64,000 nucleotides of DNA from Brachynemurus nebulosus (lineage: Eukaryota; Arthropoda; Insecta; Neuroptera; Myrmeleontidae): the NCBI GenBank assembly GCA_035578155.1, contig JAPWDM010000043.1, positions 1,424,419 to 1,488,418 of the forward strand. Reading direction: 5' to 3'. A program made the translations under genes and the position numbers. Of this stretch, positions 33,899-44,118 are shown in pieces; position 1 is the first letter of the stretch; every line of letters starts with the position of its first letter. The notes below the pieces were generated by a model that did not search any database, was not told the origin of the DNA, and saw only the letters and a list, made by a program, of their open reading frames with translations.

Positions 33899-33926
33899 AA
33901 GCACCGAAATCCGACTATAAATCAAC
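33894..33926 (+). promoter_or_regulatory. TATA box overlapping the capsid stop codon
   Basis: TATAAAAG at 33894 overlaps the capsid TAA. A TCAACC word 30 bases on (33922) is a partial initiator for the DFQG gene. Confidence 0.45.
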
Positions 33927-33953
33927 CAATTTCGCTCTAGACAACGCACAGTA

Positions 33954-34461
33954 AAGACCGACGTAGCAATTGTTGACTTCCAAGGATTTCCAAATTCAAC
34001 AAATGGGAAATTCTACATAAAGGAATTGGCTGTGTTGAAATTCGATTCTTCCGAAGAAAATGGTGGTGAAGATTATATACTACAACACCATGTATTCAAA
34101 TCACCAATACCGTTTTGCGGATTAAGTGAAAAAGATCAGCGCACAGCTCGCTGGTTGCGGAAAAATCATCTTGGGTTCTCCTGGATGGATGGACATATTG
34201 AATACGAGGAACTACAATACATTTTAATAAACAATCTACATGGAATTCGAATCATTTATACGAAAGGAGAAGAAAAAGTGCGGTATTTGAAACGACTACT
34301 ACCATCAGCGCCCATCATGAACTTTGAAGTAATAACAATTTGTCGCAAGTTGGGAATCATAACATCAACATACACTAGTCCTCGATGCGGCCATCATTCC
34401 GGAGCAACTTCCGCCATGAAAAATGTTATATCCATATACAAATATTATTGTAATAACCTAG
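33954..34461 (+). pseudogene. DFQG-family protein, start codon lost
   Basis: The frame is open from about 33945 and contains VAIVDFQGFPNS, KFYIKELAVL, TARWLRKNHLGFSW, GIRIIYTKGEEK and RCGHHSG...MKNVISIYKYY. It is the same family as 18257-18737, including the N-terminal D-x-Q-G, the W-L-x-N-x-x-G-x-x-W block and the C-terminal RC-x2-H. No ATG precedes VAIVDFQG in frame, so this copy is unlikely to be expressed. The end near 34461 is set by the chimeric copy at 8500-8582, which stops there; here the frame runs on into the terminal repeat. The function is unknown, and an RNase H-like fold is a guess. Confidence 0.6.
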
Positions 34462-34513
34462 CAATGCCATCCTTTAACTATCAAAAAGGATTTTCGGCGC
34501 CAATTTTTCAAAC

Positions 34514-34663
34514 TTACACACAGGGATCGCTAGTATCCAGAGTAGCAGCGACATTTAGTAGCGAATTTACAGGCGGCATAGCTTACCTATCACCTCTCGG
34601 GATCACTCAAAAAAATCGGGGGGGGGGGGGAGGAGGGTCCAGAACTCTCATATTTCTACTACT
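34514..34663. repeat. Right terminal inverted repeat
   Basis: Inverse of 28216-28370, with a 13-base G run near 34618. The frame starting before 34461 runs on into it by chance. Confidence 0.9.
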
Positions 34664-34669
34664 AATGAA

Positions 34670-36220
34670 TTTATTAATTAAAAAAGAAAAACTAATGTAA
34701 AATGTGTAACTTACAGGAGGCGTGACAAGTGCTTTAGAACTAATTATAGTTTATTTTTATATTCACAACTAATATTAAACAAATTTCATTGAAAGATATA
34801 ACTGTAGTCCAATATTCAATTACATCTTCTTCAGAATTCAGTGTAAAATTTAAAACAACAAACAAACAAAAAAGAGTAGCATGTTTTCTACCTGTAAAAG
34901 AAACATATTTTACTAACTAAAATATTAAACATAAAAAATGTCTAACTAAATAATAAAAAACTTACTCGTACTTGAGTAGCTAGTAATTTATTTGGTTGAG
35001 TTGCTTCACATCTAGTCTAATAATGGATTACATATTCGACTTAGAATCATAGTAAAAAGATAAAAAAGGAGTAGCATGTTTCCCACCTGTAAAAAGAGAA
35101 TATCTTACTAACTAAAATATTAAGCTTAAAAACATGTGTAACCAAAAAATGAAACCTTACTTGAATTTGAAAAGGAATGCATTTAATTTGCTAGTGCTTT
35201 ATACCTAAATTTCTGCACGGAATGAACTTTTTTCCTTCGTTACAAAAAAGTTTAATTTAACTGCAAATCCTAAGTTATTTCTTCCATAAAGTTCAAAATT
35301 GTTTTTAGTATCTGAAAAAAAGAGATTAAAATTTAATACGAATAGTATTAATATTTGTGAGCAAAAAATAGTTTATAAAAATACTTACTAGATATCTATT
35401 AGATTTTCGATAGTAAAACCAATTACCAAGTTTTTTTGCCATATTTCTAACATTCAAGTAATTTTTAGATTGACATTGTATACTATAGGTGTATTTTTCA
35501 TAAATTCCTGTCAGGTTATAATAAACATTTATGAAGATGGACGCTTGAAATTATGAATGCTACTCAACATTGTAAGAATCATAGAATTTGTTAATATTGC
35601 GCTTGCGCCAGTTATTTATTACAAAACTTTTTGTCGTAATTACAAAACTCTGTTTTTGACAATCACTAAATTTTATTGTCATTTAAATTTTTAAGTTATT
35701 CAAGTATACTATCAAAATATTTTTTAGTCGAATTTTTCCTTGAAAAATTAGACTTATACAGTCTACTAAAATATTAAGCTAAGTCAACACAATTCGTACG
35801 AGGGCATTTCTATCCATGCTTATCCGCCAATTGCCTTTGTGTTTTATTTTTAAATATTAAAAAAGGAACTTAAATAGTAAACTGAAAGGCTTTTATGAAG
35901 ATATTTTTTCTTTCCAAAAAAAATCCAAAATTTCTATTTTATAAATAATAAAAATCCAAAATTCCTAATTTATAAATAAACAGTGACTTTAATAACATTT
36001 TTAAATTACTTAATATGTATGTATTTCATTTGTTAAAAAATTATATTCACTCTTTTTAAATTTTTTAAAATGACTATTCGCCTACTTGTATTTAGAATAA
36101 AAGTAATGCACTTAAAACACATTTAACAACAGCATTCAATTCCGATGTAAAAATGGGAGAAGTGAGGGGAAAAGTAATGTGGACTCCCTAAAAGGTACTA
36201 GCTGGATACTAACTGGATAC
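34670..36220. repeat. AT-rich repeats without genes
   Basis: 34875-35020 and 35075-35215 are diverged direct copies (GTAGCATGTTTYCYACCTGTAAAA core). 35727-35770 is an inverted copy of 37262-37310 (TTTTTCCTTGAAAAAT core). No gene is supported. Confidence 0.55.
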
Positions 36221-36221
36221 A

Positions 36222-36730
36222 CGTACAAAATTTCAGCCCTCTAGGTTTCCTTAGAGAGTCTCTAGACGTGTTAGAAAACAAGCAAAAAAATTAAGGAAAT
36301 ATTGGCGTAAAAATCGTGGGGATAAGGGTTAAAAGCTGAAACCTCCAAAAAACAGTGCCTGGCTATTAGCTTAACCTGTACACAAAATTTCAGCCCTCTA
36401 GGTTTATTTGGGAAGATTTTGACCCGAACGAAACTGTTAAAAAACAAGAAAAATCATGTTCTTTTGGGTATAAAAATGGTGGGGGTAAGGATTAAAAGTC
36501 GAGACCCCAAAAAGGCACACCCTTGATACTAACTCAATCCGAATACAAAATTTCAGCCCTCTAGGTTTATTTGGGTGACCTGTGCGAGTGGTACAAACTT
36601 CGAAAACGTCGAAAATACATGAAATTGTGGCTTAAAAATGAGGGGGGTGGGGGTAAAATATTAAAACCTCCAAAAAGCACAACCTAGGTACGAACTTTAT
36701 CAACACACCAAATTTTAACCCTCTACGTTA
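36222..36730. repeat. About 160-bp degenerate tandem repeat
   Basis: The phrase acaaaatttcagccctctag recurs near 36224, 36378 and 36543, with a weaker form near 36706. Confidence 0.75.
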
Positions 36731-37046
36731 ATTCTGGGGGGCTGGGGGCGTGTTAGATCCAGCGAAAATCGTTTTTCCCCCCTCCACTCCCACCAAATCA
36801 TCCTAGGAAACTGAATTTTGGATATGTTGTAGATAATTGACCGAAACATTATTTCCAACCGGTTTGGAAAAGTTTTATTACTTTTCCGCCCCCCACCACC
36901 CCCTTAAATATTGGGTCGGATCAAAAATTTTCCAAAAATGTGACCCCACTTTGATAGTATGAGGTGCCTCGAAAATGAGCCCCATTTACCAAATTTCATC
37001 TCTTAACTTCCATAAGGGGGCCCTACACAAATTAAAAGGTGGCGGG

Positions 37047-37180
<134 letters not shown>

Positions 37181-37269
37181 AGACATTTTTTTCTACATAT
37201 TCGTGTTCTACGGGTCCGAAAACGGATAGCACTCCTACTCTCGCCTCTCACCGTTCTTGTCGTATAGAC

Positions 37270-37900
37270 TGTATAATTCTAATTTTTTCAAGGAAAAATT
37301 CGACTAAAAATTACTTCAATTAGTAGACACAAGTTTTGTAACAATATTAAAATTTTAGTTATAGCAACAAAAACTGAATAACAGAAATAGTTTTGTAAAT
37401 ATTATTAGGGTTTCTTTAAGCGCATATATTATGAACGTTTAAAAAATACCACATAAACATATCAACTTGTTAACTCTGCGCAAGCGTCATTTAATTATTA
37501 CAAAAATTTTCCTTTTAATTACAAAGGAGATTTCTACTTTGAGCATGCACATTTTGATTTTTAAAATACTGTTATAATTACAAATATTTTTCTTATATTT
37601 ATTGAAAAGATTTAATAGAACTGTAATTAATGCTACAAAAATATACTACTAAAAATTTTTTTTGTTATTACAAAAGTTTTTGTAATATTTGCAAAATTTT
37701 ACATTAAAAGTAAGAGTCGGAATTAATAAAACGCATTTTGTAATACTAATAAGACTTATATCAATCACTGAAAGCGAGTTTCGTAACAATTACTAAAATT
37801 TTAGTTTTAACAACCAAAACTAAATACTAAAAGCGGTTTTGTGAATAAAATCACTGTTTTTTTAACTTTCCATAGGAAATTATTGTAATGGGTCGGATTT
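37270..37900. repeat. TTACAAAA-rich repeat
   Basis: Multiple tattacaaaa words, similar in style to 26340-26560 and 35600-35700. It may be the right end of a composite element spanning about 26.3-37.9 kb. No gene is seen. 37985-38015 is a short cgttcgttcg run. Confidence 0.4.
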
Positions 37901-38236
37901 TACGAATCGCTAATTTTGATATATCTCCACGTTTCAAGGTCACTAGAATCCGAATCCATCGTTTTTAGCGCGATGTCTGTGCGTGCGTTCGTTAGTTCGT
38001 TCGTTCGTGAATTTTTTTTTGTCTCGCATATCTCGAGAACAAATGATGATATCAACTCCGGACTAATTTCATTAGATGCGTAATCAAAGAATGAAGACCG
38101 GATAAAGTTTTCAGCAAATTCGGATTAGCGGTTTGTTTTTTATGGTAAAAAAACAAAATTAACTTTATTAAGATAACATAGATTATATGAATTTTTTACC
38201 ATAACACTACTATATAATGGCCTAAGAACCTTCCTT

Positions 38237-38308
38237 GATGAAAATAATTAATGGGAATTTATAGGTAAGTTCTTTCTTACCTACAAATTCCCATTAATTA
38301 TTTTCATC
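38237..38308. repeat. 33-bp perfect-minus-one hairpin
   Basis: gatgaaaataattaatggg...ggtaag pairs with its inverse across a 6-base loop with a single mismatch. It lies immediately before the hammerhead candidate. Confidence 0.9.
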
Positions 38309-38356
38309 TTTCTACTCTGAGGATGACCGAAAGGTTGAAAACGCGTTCAGTAAAAA
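38309..38356 (+). ncRNA. Candidate minimal hammerhead ribozyme
   Basis: Core CTGAGGA at 38317-38323 is followed by GACC-GAAA-GGTT (stem II, 38325-38336, with one extra T at 38324), then GAA(A) at 38337. A tiny stem III AAC/GTT (38340-38342 with 38345-38347) leads to cleavage position C38348. Stem I pairs 38309-38316 with 38349-38356 at 7 of 8 positions. Penelope-like retroelements carry such minimal hammerheads. The extra T and 2-base stem III loop weaken the call. Confidence 0.4.
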
Positions 38357-38490
38357 TAACTTTTAATTCGTGAAATAGACAAAGTAATCGAACTTTAAAT
38401 ATTTTTCAATATTTAAAAAAATATTTAGAATGTATTTAGATTCTTCTCCATTTCAAAGTTAAAAGTACTAATACAGACCCATAAAACGTA

Positions 38491-39544
38491 CCGTAATTGC
38501 GGGTTACTGGAGCCCAGATTTGCAAGTCATCTGATAATTTCAAAAATTGAGCGTAACTGTTATACTTATTTGGGTTAGTTTATTATATAATATAGATTTT
38601 TTTCTTATGGCTCATAAATTTTATAGCTTTTTAGATTTTGGGCTCAAATTAACCTCAAGATCGGGTTACTTGAACCCAAACCTAAATTTCTAGGTGATTT
38701 TCATTTGAAAACAGTTTGAGACCATGTAGGATGTTGGTTACTAATTAAATTATTATACAAACATATAAGGAACTTTACTTATTCAATACTCTTATCGCAG
38801 CATCTTGCATAACGTAGCGAATTTCCGTTTACAAAAATTAGTTTTTCTCGGAAACTAGTTGACATAGAATAATAGTTTAAAGACCTTTTTTGTGTGATTT
38901 TTTCTCCTCGTTCCAATAGTGTAAAAATTTTTGAATAAGGAAAAATTTTGGAAAAAAGTTAATTTTTGTCATGAAAATTTCGAAAAATAACATGTTTTGG
39001 GCATCGGACGTGCCTGGTTAACGAACTTGTCCAACGGTTTAAGACATTTGGGAATTTCTGCTATAGTCTTGCACTATTTTATACCAAAGTTATAATGGGC
39101 TCAAATTACCCTAATTTTAAGGTTATTTTACTGATTTATCAAAACCTTAATTTAAAAAATTAACAAAATGGCATATGAACATATATGAATTTAGTTTAGT
39201 AATGAACAAAGTATTAAAATTATACACTTACCTTCCTTTGTAGACTACCACAATTATTTTTACAGTCAAAAGTTAGCAACGTAACAAAACATTCATTTCA
39301 AACAGAGAGTAAACAACACTTGCCTCACCTCTAGTGTCAATTTTCAGAGCTACCTAAACTTAAACACCGTGTGGGATGCGTGTTCAAATGAGACAATGCC
39401 CATAACCGTAAACTTACTGCTGTTACCTATTAGCTAAACATCTAACTTCTACTACTGACTAATATAAGCACAAAAGAGAAAATAATACTTTTTCCGTTTT
39501 GGGCTCAAGTTACACCACAGGGTTCAAATAACCCGCAATTACGG
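38491..39544. mobile_element. TA-flanked element with CCGTAATTGCGGGTTA ends
   Basis: Inverted ends CCGTAATTGCGGGTTA (38491) and TAACCCGCAATTACGG (39529-39544) are flanked by TA. Sub-terminal repeats of 'gggctcaa.ttac' type occur inside. No transposase frame is seen. Confidence 0.75.
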
Positions 39545-39690
39545 TAACTAGAAACAAAAATTAATATCATTTCATGTAAAACTTATAACAGTGTAAAGTT
39601 CAAAAGTGGACCAAAGTCACCCAATTTTACGTATATCATATATTTTTTTCCGGATTTTGCATGAGTACAAGTATATAATAAATATAATTA

Positions 39691-40124
39691 TACAGGGTTT
39701 TTGTTAGAAAAACCGACAAAATTTTTTGGTGGGTTAATGGGCCCATTTCTAGTACTTTAGTGTTGGAATCGAAGTTCTAAATGTTGCGGTTACTGAATTA
39801 TGATTTTTTCTTGTTTAGTTGAAAAAATACCCAAAATCCTACTTCTCAAACTTATAACTGTTTTGCTTGTGATCAGAATAGCATGAATTCATTTCTTATT
39901 GTGTCTATGATGTATCTTCTGCTTCTAAACAACACAATTTTATGTAATTTATTAACAAAGAAAGTACTTATAAGCTTTTAAAATTCAAAAATCGGAGAAG
40001 TGCGTGAAGAAACCGTTTTCAGTAATCGTAACATTTAGAACTTCAGTTCTAACAGTAAAGTAATAGAAATGGGCCCATTAACCCACCAAAAAATTTTGTC
40101 GGTCTTTCTACCAAACATCCTGTA
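39691..40124. mobile_element. 434-bp foldback MITE
   Basis: The outer 110 bases are inverted copies (ends TACAGGGTTTTTG, shared block atttctagtactttag/atgggccc). No coding capacity. 40125-40655 holds nothing recognised. Confidence 0.85.
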
Positions 40125-40655
40125 CATTAAAATAAATCTGAACGGAATTCTGAAGGATCAAAAATATCTAAAGATAAAAATTATATACCTTTAAAACAGA
40201 TCGTAACATTGCTAAAGAAAGATTGAAAATATTTAATTAATCAAAATTAATTTAAGATTACAATGAATATTTGTGCTTCCGTTTTGGAAATCAAGTCAAA
40301 ACCCGTCAAAAAGCTGATGTGAAGTTGGTAAACCTTTTTCGTCCTTTATCCTTATAATTTTTCTACCAATTTCATTTAAATGTCCCAGTAAATGCAGTCA
40401 GAAAATTATCTAATTTTATTTATTTATTCAATAGTTTATTATACAGTTCAACAGAATCAAAATTTTCGCATTTATAGTAGTCGAACCAGGTCATAGTATA
40501 ACCGCAAATTTAGTAAAATACCCCCAATGACCCATATCCAGACTTGTCTTTTATTTTATAGCAGAATCCGTCACTTTTGTAGCAAGTATTTTATTGTTAT
40601 TTTACAGTAGCAGAAATTTTGTTATTTTTATACTTTACGAACTGGTTAAGTGTTT

Positions 40656-40697
40656 AAGCAGAGTTTCAAATGCCTACCGGCATTTGAAACTCTGCTT
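40656..40697. repeat. Perfect 19-bp hairpin
   Basis: AAGCAGAGTTTCAAATGCC pairs perfectly with its inverse across a TACC loop. Nothing similar was noticed elsewhere in the window. Confidence 0.95.
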
Positions 40698-41578
40698 CCA
40701 CCTATTCGACAAATGTTCTGAATAATCAAGACCGAAAAATTTTCTTATAAGATTTTTAGAAATCATCGACAACTGTTATAAGTTGATATCACAAGTAACG
40801 TTACGTAGGATATGGTTGTATATTTCTGAATACAGCCTTCTAATTGATTTATAAAAGTAAAATAAAATAAAGCTCGAAAGGCTTTCATATATACGGACGA
40901 ACTAAAGCACTATGTAGATATACATATATGATACGTATGCATAAAAAACATTCTGTGTATTAAAAAGTTAAAACATTTTTGGCACCTAATACGCTATTAC
41001 AAAATTTGACGTTAGTGGCGGTCGGCGATATTAAAGTTTATATATACAATCTAGTGTACATATAGATAGTGTTCCATTAAATAAATTTGTTAGTCAATGT
41101 TATGATAGTTGGCAACTGTTCTTGGCCCTGGATTTTCAACAATAAACTTCCCATGTGAATTGTTTCGTTGTATGTGCTTTCGTTGTGTATATGTATTTGC
41201 TTATGCTATCTGCATTCCGAATAGATATTGCCGAATAGTGGCGAATTTCGTTTCTTCCTCATATTTTTTCTTTGTTTTTACTATTGTTGTTAGGTTGTCC
41301 CTCTTACATTTGAAATGCATTATATGCAGTCAGTTGTGCCGACATTGTCCTTACAAATTCAAGTACACGGAAAACTTGTGAGATGTCGTTAAACGTACGA
41401 CACGAACAACATAACCTTTGTTTCAAAATATATTGACTGAACTTATGTTTTGAAATGTTATACTTTTGTCAATTCAGTAGTTTAAGATAGTGATTTGTGA
41501 AATTGTTATGTAACAGTTGTGACATCTATTAATCGGTAAAACACGGTGAAGCTGCACAGTTTATTTCTTTATGACGTA

Positions 41579-41686
41579 ATGTTTAAATTTAAACGGAAAA
41601 AGAAAACGAAAAGTCTTGATACACGACTGTCGTCAGAGAGTGTTTTTCGACACTTTTGGGATTATGTTGTGTACACTGCTTTACCT
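41579..41686 (+). CDS. Possible host first exon, basic N-terminus (partial)
   Basis: The ATG at 41579 opens 36 codons (MFKFKRKKKTKSLDTRLSS...) ending ALP in phase 0 at a strong GTAAGT donor (41687). The upstream 500 bases look like a transcribed leader (less repetitive, T/G-rich) with no competing long frame. I do not recognise the family. The following exon was not found. Start, donor and codon composition are the only support. Confidence 0.35.
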
Positions 41687-41689
41687 GTA

Positions 41690-44118
41690 AGTACATATTT
41701 TAGTCATTTTTGTAAATATTTAAAAATGAGTTTGAGATAATAAAAATGTAATTACTCTTAGTACTGATTCTTAATGGTAGGTAGTTAGCGCTTTTTTTAG
41801 TCAGAGTCGAATTTTATGGATAGCAAATCCAGAACAGATTGTTTAAAAAAATCTCAAGTTGTTGATTTATTTAAGTTGTTGATGTACATGAACGCTTCAG
41901 TTGCCCCATTATAATATGCGTAAATTTAAAATATTGGTCTTAAAAATTGTATTCTATTCTAAATTCTTTACAAAATTTACAGATTTTATAATACATAAGT
42001 GATTCAACTTTAAATTATTGTGCAAGTTTCTCCGCTGTTAAAATTTAATGAATACAAAGGTACTGTGAAGAGGACTTTTGAGAGGATTTTTCTGTACATT
42101 TTACCCTCTGCACATATCCCGATTCGGAACGTCATTTCTGTTGTTTCAAAATTTGATATTTCCTAATTTAGTGACTAGTAAGTGTGTTAGTCGTAATTGA
42201 AAACATTGCATTTATGAATATGATAGATATCACCAATTATGATGTATGAATACAATGAATACCAAATAACAGAAAATTTCTCATAAAAATTCATAAGAGG
42301 ATTATTCTCCCTAGTTTTAAATAGAACCAAAAGCTTTTCTGAGCGTTTTTAAATCGATATTAAATTCTCAGCAAAGTTCTTGGACTCAAAGAAATGATGT
42401 TTCTTAATTCTTAAATGCGGGACTGCTGTATTTGCAATTAAGAATTTCTTAGTAGTCAATAATACACCGGTCAATTTAAACATGCAAGGGTACAAAAATT
42501 AGGGGAGAGCTGAAAATTGGTATGAATGTTCGGAACACCATTATAAATAAGTGTTGAAAAGTCCTCATCGATCCTGTACGTGGAAAAAATTTTATTCAAG
42601 GTCAAAGGGGTCAAAAATGGGTTTTTCGCGTTTTTCAGCAAAACGGTAAGTGTTATCATAAAATTAAGTCAGACAAAAATTATAGATCATATAATTATCT
42701 ATAAAAAATGTCTCAATACGTTTTTTCCTAAGAACCACCGTTTCTGAGATACATACTACTACAAATTAAAGGAACAAAAAAAAATTGTTAATTTTTTAGT
42801 GATTTTTGAAGGGCTATATTTACGTGAAAAATGGTGGTATCAGGATGATAGAAAAAGCATTTTGAAGCTCCGAGATTCTAATTTTCAGATCTTCCGTCCA
42901 AAATTTTTTATAGTAACAGTTATCGAGCAATTGTAAGGAATAACACAAAAATTGAAAATTTTTTGCTCTTTTCCTTTCGATCTACGGGCTTAAAAAAATT
43001 TTTTACAGTAAAGCCATGGTATTGACTTGATAGCCTGTTTATTCAGCTTCAATTTCCTTTTTAAAATTTTTCTCTACGTTGAACTGTTCCGGAGATATCT
43101 AACTTTGAATGCAAAATGATCCTTTTTGGTTTAACCATCGATATCTCAGTAATCAGTGATCGGACAGAAAATTGAAGGGCAGTTTTGGAATCTGGAATAA
43201 ATTTCCTACAAGGCTATGTCGCGTATTTTAGGGAAAAAAAAATTTTCATCCGTAATTTTAACCTGAAAAATGTGAAAAAAAGGACTTTTTTCCTTGTTGT
43301 AAAAAATTGTTCGCATCCTTGCGAGAATTGTTGGGGAATCTAATGTTTGTACGAATTTTTACACCTCACTGTACTCCCAATAACTCTGCAAATCCTTGGT
43401 TCATTATGGCTCGGAAAATGTATATTTTCCCCGCCATAGTGAACCAAGCCACTGCTTTTCCTATTTTTTAACACATGGCAACAGTTGTCCTTAGCCCAGT
43501 AAATTCCGATTCACCACCTTGATAATTATTTTTGAATTTCCAAATTATGACTCGTACTTAAGTTAGTCTTTATTCTACGACAATAACAACAAAATTATCC
43601 TTTAAATCACTTTAGGACGCAGCGAACGTTAATAAACTTTAACCTGGATTATCTGAAAATTATAATTTATGGATTTGATCCACTTTAGTTCTGAACATCT
43701 CATATATAAACCCATTAATAATACTTGTTTAGCGAAATATTATCTGTATATTTCGCTAAACGTTGTAACATTGAAAGTGTTTAGTTATCAGCCAATATAA
43801 TTGACCTACATATTAACTGTTTTAAAAAGAGTTATGCTCGATCGAACTAACGACAATGTATGGCTTTTGTAAACTTGTTTTTAAATGGTATATCATTTGC
43901 AAATGCATCCGTATTCCGTATACTTTGTACAAAAATGTATTTAACTCTTTCGATAGATAACAGCGCTAGCCAGCCAATACATTAAGTGACATTCATTATA
44001 CACAATTTAATGTTGACCTATTTATTGATCAATCACATCATCAGTTCCGTTGGCAAATTCATTTTCATTTAATTTCCAATTAAAATTATGTAACTACTTT
44101 TGCAGTTATATGGTACAT
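41690..44118. other. AT-rich, repeat-like, no gene supported
   Basis: 42480-43380 looks like old interspersed repeat sequence with several 'gagata(c/t)' phrases. 43400-43450 contains a hairpin of CTTGGTTCAYTATGGC type. Nothing codes convincingly. Confidence 0.5.

Larger units (their letters stand above)
28216..34663. mobile_element. Polinton/adintovirus-type element, internally deleted
   Basis: The ends are AGTAGTAGAAATATGAGAG and its inverse, and a perfect 6-base target duplication aatgaa lies at 28210-28215 and 34664-34669. AG...CT ends with 6-base duplications are the Polinton/Maverick hallmark. At 6.4 kb it is far shorter than complete members (about 15-20 kb). Order: DUF8207-like piece, integrase tail, inverted DUF8207-like 5' piece, ATPase (minus), then PLA2 protein, protease, penton-like, small basic protein, major capsid and DFQG gene (all plus). 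No DNA polymerase is present. Confidence 0.9.
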
